DNA of 64,000 bases from Longitalea arenae (GCF_016924755.1 NZ_JAFFJX010000010.1:62001-126000); one strand, 5' to 3'. Counted from the first letter of the stretch, positions 49,758 to 57,913 are shown. Notes: generated by a model not told the origin, from the sequence alone. Made by a program: numbers and translations.

Positions 49758-51024
49758 AACGAACCTTAACCGCATTGGCATGGGCCTGCAGCCCTTCCGC
49801 TTCGGCCATGGCAATTACTGTTTTGCTGATATTCTTCAGTCCCTCCCGGGTGAGCTGCTGGAACGTTATCTTTTTGACAAAGCTATCCACACTCACCCCG
49901 CTGTATGCTTTGGCATAGCCATTGGTTGGCAGCGTATGATTGGTGCCGCTGGCATAATCACCCACGCTTTCGGGTGAGTAATGACCCAGGAACACAGAAC
50001 CTGCATTGATGATCTTTTCAGCAATTGCTTCGGGATTGTTACAGCTTAAAATAAGGTGTTCGGCTGCATACTCATTCAGCAGGTCAATGGCTTCCGCTTC
50101 ATTATTTACCAGGATCAGTTTGCTGTTGGCCAGCGCTTTTAAGGCAATATCCTTTCTGGGTAATGCCTGCACCTGGTTGTTGATCTCCTGCTCAATACTG
50201 TTAACCACTGCCTGGGTGCAGCTTACCAGCACCACCTGGCTATCGCTGCCATGTTCGGCCTGGCTTAAGAGGTCCGCCGCTACAAATGCCGCATTGGCCG
50301 ATTCATCGGCATACACGGCTACTTCGCTGGGGCCGGCAGGCATGTCGATGGCCAGTCCATCCTGCTGCACCAGTTGTTTGGCGCAGGTTACGTACTGATT
50401 GCCCGGGCCGAAGATCTTGGCAACGGCGGGAATGGTTTCGGTACCATAGGCCATAGCGCCAATGGCCTGTACGCCACCTACTTTGAACACCTTAGTAATG
50501 CCCACTGCTTTTGCCGCAAACAAAATAGCAGGATGCAGCTGGCCATTGGCATCGGGTGGGGAACAAAGGATGATCTCGGTACAGCCGGCCAGTTTAGCCG
50601 GAGTGCCCAGCATGAGTATTGTAGAAAAGAGCGGGGCGGTGCCGCCGGGTATATACAGGCCTACTTTTTCGATGGCCACATTTTTACGCCAGCATTGTAC
50701 GCCGGGCATGGTCTCGATGATCTCCGGCGCCGTTAGCTGTGCTTTGTGAAATGTTTCAATATTTACTTTGGCCGAAAGGATAGCGGCTTTCAGTTTGGCA
50801 TCGAGCGATTGCTGGGCGGCCATGAATTCTTCTTCAGTGACCTGCAGCTGGCCGAGCGTAGCTTTATCAAACTGCCGGGTGAATTTTTTTACGGCTGCAT
50901 CGCCTTCCTGCTTAACAGCCTGCAGAATATTTTTTACAGAACCTTCCAGCGCTTCCACATTCATCACCGGGCGTTGCAGCAACGCCTTCCACTCATTCCT
51001 TTGCGGATATTGATAAACTTGCAT
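49753..51024 (-). CDS. hisD: Histidinol dehydrogenase
   Basis: The 423-residue zinc-dependent NAD enzyme has WRKNVAIEKVGLYIPGGTAPLFSTILMLG, KVGGVQAIGAMAYGTETIPAVAKIFGPGNQYVTCAKQLVQ, DMPAGPSEVAVYADESANAAFVAADLLSQAEHGSDSQVVLV, NEYAAEHLILSCNN and ESVGDYASGTNHTLPTNGYAKAYSGVSVDSFVK (metal and active-site His). It oxidises histidinol to histidine in the last two steps. It follows hisG by 87 bases. Confidence 0.96.
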   Translation of the reverse strand: MQVYQYPQRNEWKALLQRPVMNVEALEGSVKNILQAVKQEGDAAVKKFTRQFDKATLGQLQVTEEEFMAAQQSLDAKLKAAILSAKVNIETFHKAQLTAPEIIETMPGVQCWRKNVAIEKVGLYIPGGTAPLFSTILMLGTPAKLAGCTEIILCSPPDANGQLHPAILFAAKAVGITKVFKVGGVQAIGAMAYGTETIPAVAKIFGPGNQYVTCAKQLVQQDGLAIDMPAGPSEVAVYADESANAAFVAADLLSQAEHGSDSQVVLVSCTQAVVNSIEQEINNQVQALPRKDIALKALANSKLILVNNEAEAIDLLNEYAAEHLILSCNNPEAIAEKIINAGSVFLGHYSPESVGDYASGTNHTLPTNGYAKAYSGVSVDSFVKKITFQQLTREGLKNISKTVIAMAEAEGLQAHANAVKVRL

Positions 51025-51111
51025 AATGAAATTCTTGTTTTCTTGTGCCCTGATATTTGTTGCTTTGAACCTTGCATTATTATGCCTTGTGCCTGGCTTG
51101 TGCTTTCAGTC

Positions 51112-51966
51112 TTAGATGATCATTTTTTCAATAGGCACCACCAGTATGCCCTGGGCGCCGGCAGCTTTGAGCTGTTCAATGATATCCCAGAAGGTATCTT
51201 CGCTGAGCACGCTGTGAACACTGCTCCAGCCAGCTTCGGCCAGCGGTAATACGGTGGGGCTTTTCATACCGGGTAGCAGCGAAATGATCTCTTTTACCTT
51301 ATCGTTTGGTGCGTTCAATAAAATGTATTTGTTGTTTTGCGCTTTCTTTACCGAGCGGATGCGGAATACCAGTTTATCGAGCAGTTTCTGTTGTTCGGCA
51401 TCCAGGCTGTTATTGCGGATCAACACGGCCTGTGATTGTAATAATACTTCCACTTCTTTCAGGCCATTCATTAAGAGAGTAGAACCGCTGCTTACGAGGT
51501 CGGCCACTACGTCGGCCAAACCAATGCCAGGGGCTATTTCAACGGAACCGCTGATCTCATGGATCTCGGCCTGTACATTATTCTTAGCGAGGAATTCATT
51601 CACGAGGAGGGGATAGCTGGTGGCAATGCGTTTGCCCTGTAAAGACTGCACGCCTTCGTATTGCTGGTTACGGGGAATGGCTACGGAAAGGCGGCATTTG
51701 CCAAAGCCGAGTTTTTCAACGATAGCGGCTTTTTTATTCTTTTCGTAGAGGACGTTCTCGCCTACGATACCAATATCGGCCACACCGTCTTCAACATATT
51801 GCGGAATATCGTCGTCGCGCAAAAAGAAAACTTCCAGGGGAAAATTGTCTGATTCGGTTTTCAGGCGGTCCTTTACATTGCGCAGGGCAATACCGCATTC
51901 TTTTAACAGTTGTACGGAATCTTCATACAGGCGTCCCGATTTCTGAATGGCAATCCGAAGTTTCAT
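51112..51966 (-). CDS. hisG: ATP phosphoribosyltransferase (long form)
   Basis: The product is about 284 residues from ATG 51966 (MKLRIAIQKSGRLYEDSVQLLKECG). The frame stays open 20 codons further upstream to 52026, but that ATG lies inside the attenuator terminator hairpin, so the shorter start is chosen. Family motifs: RDDDIPQYVEDGVADIGIVGENV, GKRIATSYPLLVNEFL, EISGSVEIAPGIGLADVVADLVSSGSTLLMNGL. A C-terminal ACT-like regulatory domain (NNKYILLNAPNDKVKEIISLLPGMKSPTVLPL) marks the long, HisZ-independent form with histidine feedback. It catalyses the first histidine step. It is the first structural gene behind the his attenuator. Confidence 0.95.
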   Translation of the reverse strand: MKLRIAIQKSGRLYEDSVQLLKECGIALRNVKDRLKTESDNFPLEVFFLRDDDIPQYVEDGVADIGIVGENVLYEKNKKAAIVEKLGFGKCRLSVAIPRNQQYEGVQSLQGKRIATSYPLLVNEFLAKNNVQAEIHEISGSVEIAPGIGLADVVADLVSSGSTLLMNGLKEVEVLLQSQAVLIRNNSLDAEQQKLLDKLVFRIRSVKKAQNNKYILLNAPNDKVKEIISLLPGMKSPTVLPLAEAGWSSVHSVLSEDTFWDIIEQLKAAGAQGILVVPIEKMII

Positions 51967-52012
51967 CAGCATGTCATGTTTTAAGGTCTGGTACAGACCA
52001 TGTTTAAAATGA

Positions 52013-52040
52013 TAAGGGCTTACCATGCGGTAAGCCCTTA
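52013..52040 (-). terminator. Attenuator terminator upstream of hisG
   Basis: On the minus strand TAAGGGCTTACC (52040-52029), loop GCAT, GGTAAGCCCTTA (52024-52013): a perfect 12-bp stem. It is followed by TCATTTTAAAC, so the T tract is short. It ends 46 bases before the preferred hisG start. Confidence 0.8.
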
Positions 52041-52088
52041 ATAATATCTGGCACTACACAAAGCACCACCGGCCTACCTGCTGAGGTA
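52029..52088 (-). promoter_or_regulatory. his attenuator switch (1:2, 2:3 pairings)
   Basis: Segment 1 TACCT (52088-52084) pairs with AGGTA (52079-52075) just after the His codons. Segment 2 GGTAGGCC (52078-52071), which includes the leader stop codon, pairs with segment 3 GGCTTACC (52036-52029; 8 bp with one G-U), the terminator's 5' arm. Stalling at His codons would free segment 2 for antitermination. A ribosome at the leader stop would cover segment 2 and allow termination. Confidence 0.78.
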
Positions 52089-52127
52089 AGTATGATGATG
52101 GTGATGGATGTGTATGAAAATTGTCAT
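52074..52127 (-). CDS. hisL: Histidine-rich his operon leader peptide
   Basis: A 17-codon ORF from ATG 52127 to TAG 52074 encodes MTIFIHIHHHHHTYLSR, with six His among seven consecutive residues. It is followed by a terminator and hisG, as in the hisL leader of enteric bacteria (which has seven His in a row), although here the protein context and RNA sequence are unrelated. The ATG is ten bases after the last base of the -7 element, so the 5' UTR is only a few nucleotides and no Shine-Dalgarno sequence is visible. Confidence 0.88.
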   Translation of the reverse strand: MTIFIHIHHHHHTYLSR

Positions 52128-52136
52128 AATGAGCCG

Positions 52137-52166
52137 CAAAAATACTACTTACCTGCTGCCGGCAAA
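52137..52166 (-). promoter_or_regulatory. Bacteroidota-type promoter of the his operon
   Basis: On the minus strand TTTG (52166-52163), 18 bases, then TATTTTTG (52144-52137). The -7 octamer is identical to that of the pheA leader promoter. Confidence 0.7.
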
Positions 52167-52378
52167 ATTTTTTTTATGTTACCAGTGGGTATGCAGGACC
52201 TGCAAAAATTATTTTGGGCGCATCCGTTTAATAATGTGTAACTTACATAGGAGCAAACCCCGCCGTGCGCTTGCCCGGAAAGGCTTGTGCCGGTAACCCA
52301 GGGAATAATACATTACAAAAAAGATAGACTTACAGACTGGTATTCCCTGATCATTGTTGGATAATTAAATATTGCCAC

Positions 52379-52504
52379 ATGCCAAACCGATCTCGCATCC
52401 AACGATTTGTAATTTTGTTATTGCTGCTGTTCATGGCCTGGTTTACCCGGTGTAAACCTGCACACGCAGACATACCACAGCAACCGGCAGCCATCGAGCA
52501 ATAA
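52379..52504 (+). CDS. 41-codon membrane or exported peptide upstream of osmC-like gene
   Basis: The ORF ATG 52379 to TAA 52504 encodes a peptide with basic N-terminus (MPNRSRIQRF), a strongly hydrophobic core VILLLLLFMAWF, then TRCKPAHADIPQQPAAIEQ. It looks like a single-pass membrane peptide or a small lipoprotein (Cys25), though TRC is a poor lipobox. It ends 15 bases before the OsmC-family gene, which suggests one transcript. No homologue is recognised. Confidence 0.45.
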   Translation: MPNRSRIQRFVILLLLLFMAWFTRCKPAHADIPQQPAAIEQ

Positions 52505-52519
52505 CCTCAACTTGATTCT

Positions 52520-53008
52520 ATGAAAGCGCATGAGTACAAAGTAAATATTACCTGGACGGGCAACCGGGGAAAGGGTACCGCTTCCTATACCTCGTACGAA
52601 AGAGAACATACGATCGTTGCCGGTAATAAACCGGTGATCCCGGGTTCATCGGATCCAGCTTTCCGCGGTGATAAGACCAGGTACAACCCGGAAGAACTGC
52701 TGGTGGCGTCTTTGTCGTCCTGCCACATGTTATGGTTTTTGCATTTATGCTCCGCGGCCGGGGTACAGGTAGTTGAATATGTTGATGATGCCACCGGTGT
52801 GATGGAAGAAACAGCCGACGGGGGTGGCCATTTTACCGAAGTGACGCTCTTTCCTGTAATAACCCTCGCCAATGAACAGATGATCGATCGGGCCGATGCC
52901 TTACATGAAAAAGCCAATGCCTTATGTTTTATTGCCAACTCCTGCAATTTTCCGGTGCATCATAAACCTATTTATAAGATTGCGGAACGCGAAACGCAGA
53001 ACGCTTGA
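52520..53008 (+). CDS. OsmC-family peroxidase-like protein
   Basis: The 162-residue OsmC fold protein has YNPEELLVASLSSCHMLWFLHLCSAAGV with the first reactive Cys, and DALHEKANALCFIANSCNFPVHHKP with the second. OsmC/Ohr proteins reduce organic peroxides using the two cysteines. The SSCHMLWFL form belongs to the YhfA/OsmC-like group, whose substrates are less certain. A small hydrophobic ORF precedes it closely. Confidence 0.88.
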   Translation: MKAHEYKVNITWTGNRGKGTASYTSYEREHTIVAGNKPVIPGSSDPAFRGDKTRYNPEELLVASLSSCHMLWFLHLCSAAGVQVVEYVDDATGVMEETADGGGHFTEVTLFPVITLANEQMIDRADALHEKANALCFIANSCNFPVHHKPIYKIAERETQNA

Positions 53009-53032
53009 TCCGCCAAAGGCCAACATGCGGAC

Positions 53033-53668
53033 TTATGGCGCCGGCGGAAAAGAGATCGAACGCAGGATCGTTTTCTTCAGCACCAGTTTAAAGAAGAGGT
53101 ATAATACATGTAATATAAGTATTGTCCATACCAGCACATCGAATATCCTGCCCATCATTTTTTCCGCTCCTGTATACATAACGGTATCCCTGTCTAATTG
53201 CTTCGTAACAAACAATTCATCCAGATATACATAGGTGCATAGCAACAGGAGCAGAAGGAACAATTCCTGTAAAATGAACGTATACAGGAGGAATGGCTTC
53301 CCCAGCTGTTTTTTGACCTGACTGTAAAAGTAAACGGTTACTACATTATAAGGGATCAGCGTGAGGTATGCATTGGTATCATTGAAATAAATAAAATTCA
53401 GGATCAGGCAGCTTAAGAGAATACTTACTTCCATGCCCGGACTGCCGGCCAGATCCGGGTTGATGAAGATGAGATATACGGCGCTGAACAAAAGGATGAG
53501 AAATAAAGAGCCGATGATGGTGTTCTTGGTCGTGGCAGGACAGTCATTGGTAAAACATACTGCCTCAGCTATATTATAGTGATACAGGATGTATTGTCCC
53601 AACCAGGCTATTATAAACGAAATAACCACAATCAGGGTAATGGATTTGATCGCATTACGGAGGGTCAT
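53033..53668 (-). CDS. Integral membrane protein of unknown function
   Basis: The 211-residue protein has about six hydrophobic segments (near 9-29, 49-68, 81-97, 101-117, 128-146 and 180-198), with a Cys pair in EAVCFTNDCPATT between the first two that could be a periplasmic disulfide. No family was recognised. It converges with the OsmC-family gene, leaving only 24 bases between the stops. Confidence 0.7.
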   Translation of the reverse strand: MTLRNAIKSITLIVVISFIIAWLGQYILYHYNIAEAVCFTNDCPATTKNTIIGSLFLILLFSAVYLIFINPDLAGSPGMEVSILLSCLILNFIYFNDTNAYLTLIPYNVVTVYFYSQVKKQLGKPFLLYTFILQELFLLLLLLCTYVYLDELFVTKQLDRDTVMYTGAEKMMGRIFDVLVWTILILHVLYLFFKLVLKKTILRSISFPPAP

Positions 53669-53877
53669 AAGGATCTTTTAAGGCCTTTATTACCTTATAA
53701 AAATAGCAAAATTTATCAGTGTGACTAATAAGACAGGGCGTCTTGTTCTGATTGTACCCACTAGACACTCTTCACGGCTGATAACCAGTATGCTTCATGA
53801 AACGATTCCTCCTAATACGTGGCTTATTTATTGCTATCTGCAGTCATTATCCGGTTTACTTTATTAACTTTCGGCGT

Positions 53878-54150
53878 ATGGAACAAACCATTTCAATAAC
53901 GGTAAGCGGCCTGGTACAGGGAGTATATTACCGCCAAAGTACGAAAGAAAAGGCCCTGGAATTGGGGGTTTCGGGTTTGGTAAAGAACCTGCCTGATGGG
54001 AACGTGCATATTATAGCCACCGGTACCGCCGACCAGCTCGATCAGCTGGTGCATTGGTGTAAACAGGGCCCACCACATGCCAAGGTAAGTGCTGTGAATG
54101 TAAAGCAGCTGGAGAAGCAGGTATTTATGAGTTTTGTAATACAACGATAA
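53878..54150 (+). CDS. acyP: Acylphosphatase
   Basis: The product is 90 residues from ATG 53878 (MEQTISITVSGLVQGVYYRQSTKEKALELGVSGLVKNLPDG in part). VQGVYYRQST supplies the catalytic Arg and phosphate loop, and GLVKNLPDGNV the catalytic Asn. The frame opens 27 codons earlier (53797), but a TAACTTTC -7-like element at about 53866-53873 and the normal family length favour the internal ATG. It hydrolyses acyl phosphates in the cytoplasm. Confidence 0.92.
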   Translation: MEQTISITVSGLVQGVYYRQSTKEKALELGVSGLVKNLPDGNVHIIATGTADQLDQLVHWCKQGPPHAKVSAVNVKQLEKQVFMSFVIQR

Positions 54151-54156
54151 CCGGGG

Positions 54157-54196
54157 GTAATGTGCTAATTTGCTGATGTGCTAATGTGCTAATGCA
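54157..54196. repeat. Octad tract (AATGTGCT / AATTTGCT) after acylphosphatase
   Basis: Four to five octads begin about 8 bases after the stop codon. No complementary arm is seen. Confidence 0.85.
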
Positions 54197-54254
54197 GCGT
54201 TGTACCCGATGGCTTTTTGAGAGCAGGGGGCAGTTATGGGATAGGGGTTCGCTC

Positions 54255-54335
54255 ACTGCCTTGTGCCTTTATGCCTCTGTGCCTTTTTGCTTTGTGCCTC
54301 GTTGCCATTATGCCTTTTTTGCCTTTTTGCATTAA
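54255..54335. repeat. TGCCTTT/TGTGCCT tract
   Basis: About nine degenerate 7-9-mers (TTGTGCC, TTTATGCC, TCTGTGCC, TTTTTGC and so on) on the plus strand, ending 31 bases before the DUF1080 gene. No second arm is seen. Confidence 0.8.
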
Positions 54336-54366
54336 CTTTCCAACTTATTATTAAAATTATCAACCA

Positions 54367-55116
54367 ATGGCTAAACGATTCCTTTGTGCCTTTTCCTTTA
54401 TTATTTGTGCATATGCCGTACAGGCGCAAAAACCTTTGCGGCAGGGTGATCCGAAATTATCAGAAGTATGGGAACCCGAACCAAAAGTGATCACGCCCGG
54501 CAAATCAGCTTCCGATGCACCTTCCGATGCGATCGTGCTCTTCGATGGACAAAACGCAGATGCCTGGGCGGGGAAAGATAATGGACCGGTTAAATGGAAA
54601 GTGGAGAATGGCGCATTGACCGTTGTTGGCGGCACTGGGGAAATCCATTCCAAACAAGCTTTTGGCGACTGCCAGCTGCACGTTGAATGGCGTACACCGG
54701 CCGAGGTAAAAGGGGATGGACAGGGCCGTGGTAACAGTGGTATTTTCTTAATGGGCCGGTATGAGCTGCAGGTACTTGATTCATACAAGAACAGGACCTA
54801 TAGCAATGGCCAGGCGGGGAGTATTTACAAACAATTGCCTCCATTGGTGAACGCCAGCAGAGGACCTGGTGAATGGCAAACCTATGATATCATCTTTATT
54901 GCACCCCGTTTTTATGAAGATGGTTCTGTTAAATCAAGGGCGCAGATAACCGTTCTGCATAATGGCGTGCTGGTACAGAATAATGCTACGTTATGGGGCA
55001 GCACCCAGTATATCGGCATTGCTACTTATGAGAAACATGGAGAAAAAGAACCGCTGGTGCTGCAGGATCATGGAAATCCAACGAGCTTCAGGAATATCTG
55101 GATACGTCCGTTATAA
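54367..55116 (+). CDS. Secreted DUF1080 (3-keto-disaccharide hydrolase-type) protein
   Basis: The 249-residue protein has a signal peptide (ending QAQ, about 21) and a single concanavalin-like DUF1080 domain: AIVLFDGQNADAWAGKDNGPVKWKVENGALTVVGGTGEIHSKQAFGDCQLHVEWRTP in parts, GQGRGNSGIFLMGRYELQVLDSY, GQAGSIYKQLPPLVNASRGPGEWQTYDIIFIAPRF and HGNPTSFRNIWIRPL. The family is abundant in Bacteroidota and some members hydrolyse 3-keto-glycosides. No oxidoreductase partner is adjacent. Periplasmic or outer-surface location expected. Confidence 0.9.
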   Translation: MAKRFLCAFSFIICAYAVQAQKPLRQGDPKLSEVWEPEPKVITPGKSASDAPSDAIVLFDGQNADAWAGKDNGPVKWKVENGALTVVGGTGEIHSKQAFGDCQLHVEWRTPAEVKGDGQGRGNSGIFLMGRYELQVLDSYKNRTYSNGQAGSIYKQLPPLVNASRGPGEWQTYDIIFIAPRFYEDGSVKSRAQITVLHNGVLVQNNATLWGSTQYIGIATYEKHGEKEPLVLQDHGNPTSFRNIWIRPL

Positions 55117-55138
55117 TCAATAGACAATTGGCCATAAT

Positions 55139-55216
55139 TTATGTTACAGGTTCCAGGTTACAGGTTTCAAGGAAAAAAGCCCTGGAACTTGTAACCTGGC
55201 ACTTGAAACTTCGATA
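55139..55216. repeat. GTTACAG inverted heptad array after the DUF1080 gene
   Basis: Left words are GTTACAGGTTCCAGGTTACAGG; right words are CCTGGAACTTGTAACCTGGC and ACTTGAAAC. It lies between convergent genes with a short A-rich loop. Confidence 0.88.
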
Positions 55217-55250
55217 AAAGGACCTGTAGTCCCTGCCACCAATTGCATTT

Positions 55251-56480
55251 TTATTTTAGCAGCTCATCAACGATCGCATAAAACTCTTTCTTAAAAGCCT
55301 CATAGTGTTCCCCGGTGCCCGGGCCATAAAAGCCGCTATGCGTTCTCTTCAGTTTGCCGTCGCGGCCAATGAAAAGGGTGGTGGGGAACATTTTGATCTT
55401 CGTTATTTGCGGTAATGTCTTTTCTGTACGCAGGGTATCTGAAACCCGTACACCTGTAATAAGCATTGGATAGGTGATATTGAAATGCTGCTGGAATTTA
55501 CGCAAACTCTTCTGTGACCTGCGGAAATCGGTGCTGTATTCATATGCAAGTGCGATCATTTCAATGCCGCGTTGTTTATTGTTTTTGTAATACTCACTTA
55601 GGAAGGCAGTTTCATCCATACAGTTCGGGCACCAGGAACCCATGATCTGGATGATCACCACTTTATTGCGGAAACGATCGTCGTTTATGGATACCATATT
55701 GCTGTCGAGGTCGGGAAAGCGGAAGTTCAAACGTTCTTCACCCGGTTTCAGATATACGTTTGCCAGCGTGTCCGGAATGATAGCTTTTTCATTTTTCCTG
55801 GCTGTCCAGTTCTCTACAAAACTGGCGCCGGAGAAAAATAAGCCATCGGTAATCGCCGTATCGTTGTGAACCGTGCCCCTGAAATAGTAAGCATGGCTGC
55901 CATCAAAGGTGCTCAGGTGTATTGTGTCTTTATCCAACCCGCCTTCCAGGTAACGATAGTCGCCGGTGGGTGTTAACACCGTGCCTGTTAAATGCGTGCC
56001 GGACTGGTTAAATTCAATAATGGCCGGTTTTGATCTGTTTTTGTCGATAAAGGTGGCAGCCCATCTTCCACTGATCTTCCGCCTGGTTTCTCTGGCTTGC
56101 GGATAGCGTTCGCCCTTATTATAGTTAAATACCACAGGCATCACCTGGGTGGATGTAGAAGTGCCTTTGATCCACGAACCGCGCAGCGTTTGGTTGTTTT
56201 CCAGTTTTAACCTGAATTCCGATTCAAACAGCGGCATTTGAACGAATATGCTATCCTTTTTTTGTTCAATAGCAGTGACCTTTATTTTTTCAGCTGCATT
56301 TCGAACTTGCCATACTGGTTTGCCAGCTGCATATTGTATGGTTACACTAAAATCAATGGTATTTCCATCTGCCCTTTGCAGTGATGCGCGCCAGGCACCG
56401 CCGGCCGGCTTTTGCGCCTTGGTTGCAGCCGGAAGAATAAAAGCGGTGATCAAACCGAAAATCCAGGGAATCTTTTTCAT
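55251..56480 (-). CDS. TlpA-like thioredoxin-fold protein with N-terminal beta domain
   Basis: The 409-residue protein has a signal peptide (MKKIPWIFGLITAFILPAATKA) and an N-terminal region of about 230 residues rich in beta strands that includes a repeat-like GRWAATFIDKNRSKPAIIEFNQSGTHLTGTVLTPTGDYRYLEGGLD. From about residue 270 comes a TlpA/peroxiredoxin-like domain (VVIIQIMGSWCPNCMDETAFLSEYYKN, active CxxC = CPNC; MFPTTLFIGRDGKLKRTHSGFYGPG with the cis-Pro). It is a likely periplasmic thiol-disulfide reductase. It appears to be transcribed alone. Confidence 0.85.
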   Translation of the reverse strand: MKKIPWIFGLITAFILPAATKAQKPAGGAWRASLQRADGNTIDFSVTIQYAAGKPVWQVRNAAEKIKVTAIEQKKDSIFVQMPLFESEFRLKLENNQTLRGSWIKGTSTSTQVMPVVFNYNKGERYPQARETRRKISGRWAATFIDKNRSKPAIIEFNQSGTHLTGTVLTPTGDYRYLEGGLDKDTIHLSTFDGSHAYYFRGTVHNDTAITDGLFFSGASFVENWTARKNEKAIIPDTLANVYLKPGEERLNFRFPDLDSNMVSINDDRFRNKVVIIQIMGSWCPNCMDETAFLSEYYKNNKQRGIEMIALAYEYSTDFRRSQKSLRKFQQHFNITYPMLITGVRVSDTLRTEKTLPQITKIKMFPTTLFIGRDGKLKRTHSGFYGPGTGEHYEAFKKEFYAIVDELLK

Positions 56481-56535
56481 ATTACTTATCTAAACAAAAA
56501 TTTAGCATGCAAGTTTAGTGCATTTGTCTATCTAT

Positions 56536-56572
56536 AAAAAGTTGGGGCTGCTTCATTTTTTGAAACAGCCCC
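56536..56572 (-). terminator. Terminator-like hairpin downstream of the threonine dehydrogenase gene
   Basis: GGGGCTG...CAGCCCC with TTCA/TGAA inner pairs (one mismatch) around a T-rich loop. On the minus strand it is followed by AACTTTTTATAG. It lies about 180 bases after the stop at 56753. Confidence 0.6.
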
Positions 56573-56752
56573 GGTGACAACACATAGCACTAAATGCTCA
56601 AAGAAAAACAATGAATATTTTGCACCTATTTAACAATATAGTATTGGGAAGAAGTACTATTCCTATTATTCAGGAAATTTAAAGCACAATTCCTGGAATT
56701 CCAAAAAAACTGTCCAACCAACAGGGCTACACGCTGTTGTCTGCAACAATGA

Positions 56753-57700
56753 TTACGGTTTGCGCAGATTTTCCAACATGTCCTTGGTCATTTTTAACAG
56801 ATCGTATTCTGGTTTCCAGCCCCAGTCATTACGCGCAACAGAATCATCAATACTTTGCGGCCAGCTGTCGGCGATAGTTTGCCGGTAGTCAGGTTCGTAT
56901 TGCATAGTGAATTCGGGAATATAGTTTTTGATGGCGCTGGCAATTTCTTTGGGGGAGAAACTGATCGCCGATATGTTGTAGGAAGTGCGAACAGAAATAT
57001 TACTGGCGGGTGCTTCCATCAATTCAATGGTCGCCCTGATGGCATCGGGCATATACATCATGGGCAGGTAAGTATCTTCTTTCAAAAAGCAGGTGTATTT
57101 CTTTTCTTCCAGTGCTTCATGAAATATTTCCACGGCATAATCGGTAGTGCCGCCACCGGGCGCAGATTTGTAAGAGATCAATCCGGGATAACGAAGGCTG
57201 CGCACATCAACATGGTAGCGTTGATGATAATAGTTGCACCAAAATTCACCGGCGTATTTACTGATGCCATACACCGTTATTGGTTCAATGATGGTTTGCT
57301 GCGGGCAGTTCTGCCTGGGCGAAGTGGGGCCGAATACGGCAATACTGCTGGGCCAGTATACCTTGTAGATCTTTTCTTCCCTGGCGATATCAAGCACATT
57401 CAGCAATCCCTGCATGTTCAGATGCCAGGCGAGGTTCGGGTTCTTTTCACCGGTGGCTGAGAGGATGGCGGCCAGCAGGTAGATCTGCGTGATGTTCTGC
57501 CGGATGACCTGAACATGCAGCATTTCTTTATTCATAACGTCGAGGCTAACGTATGGGCCTGTGCCTTTCAATAAATCGTTCTCTTCCCGGAGATCAGATG
57601 CAATGACATTGGCATTACCATAGATCTTGCGCAAGGCCAGTGTAAGTTCAACACCAATTTGGCCGGAAGCGCCAATTACGAGTATTCTTTCTCTAATCAT
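56753..57700 (-). CDS. L-threonine 3-dehydrogenase, short-chain (epimerase-like) type
   Basis: The 315-residue Rossmann enzyme has ILVIGASGQIGVELTLALRKIYG (GxxGxxG), VSLDV, IYLLAAILSATGEKNPNLAWHLN, VYWPSSIAVFGPTSPRQ, TVYGISKYAGEFWCNYYHQRY (YxxxK), DVRSLRYPGLISYKSAPGGGTTDYAVEIFHEAL and LPMMYMPDAIRATIELM. These match the SDR-type threonine dehydrogenases of Bacteroidota rather than the zinc MDR type. It oxidises L-threonine to 2-amino-3-ketobutyrate. The partner 2-amino-3-ketobutyrate CoA ligase could be the oxoamine synthase at 3153-4409, but that is far away and unproven. Confidence 0.9.
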   Translation of the reverse strand: MIRERILVIGASGQIGVELTLALRKIYGNANVIASDLREENDLLKGTGPYVSLDVMNKEMLHVQVIRQNITQIYLLAAILSATGEKNPNLAWHLNMQGLLNVLDIAREEKIYKVYWPSSIAVFGPTSPRQNCPQQTIIEPITVYGISKYAGEFWCNYYHQRYHVDVRSLRYPGLISYKSAPGGGTTDYAVEIFHEALEEKKYTCFLKEDTYLPMMYMPDAIRATIELMEAPASNISVRTSYNISAISFSPKEIASAIKNYIPEFTMQYEPDYRQTIADSWPQSIDDSVARNDWGWKPEYDLLKMTKDMLENLRKP

Positions 57701-57761
57701 TAATAAACAACTGTTAGTTTTTGTAATAGCAGCAAAAGAAAGGAAAAAAGATCAAATACCA

Positions 57762-57898
57762 ATGTGATAATGTGATAATTGGATAATGTGATAATTAAAA
57801 GACTAAACAGGTTGATTTTTAGATTGTTAACTTTTTTGGCGCTGAACAGCCTGAGCGAATTCATTATCAAATTTGCTAATCATCAAATTATCACATTG
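57762..57898. repeat. Octad inverted array (AATGTGAT / TATCACATT) upstream of kdsA
   Basis: The left arm AATGTGATAATGTGATAATT-type octads (57762-57797), and the right arm CATTATCAAATTTGC and CATCAAATTATCACATT (57862-57897). The loop (57800-57860) contains no gene. Unlike most arrays it lies between two divergent starts, immediately upstream of the kdsA -7 element. It produces a spurious TTG-started N-terminal extension of kdsA. Confidence 0.85.
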
Positions 57899-57901
57899 AT
57901 T

Positions 57902-57909
57902 TACCTTTG
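57902..57909 (+). promoter_or_regulatory. -7 element TACCTTTG of kdsA
   Basis: Exact TAnnTTTG match whose last base is five bases before the ATG at 57914, so the mRNA may be leaderless. Confidence 0.6.
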
Positions 57910-57913
57910 CCGC

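Noticed and set aside
51967-52026. 20-codon N-terminal extension of hisG
   Set aside because: Its ATG is inside the attenuator terminator stem, and homologues start at the MKLRIAIQKSGR-type sequence.
57779-57913. TTG-started 45-residue N-terminal extension of kdsA
   Set aside because: It encodes the octad repeat, exceeds the family length, and the -7 element TACCTTTG lies inside it just before ATG 57914.
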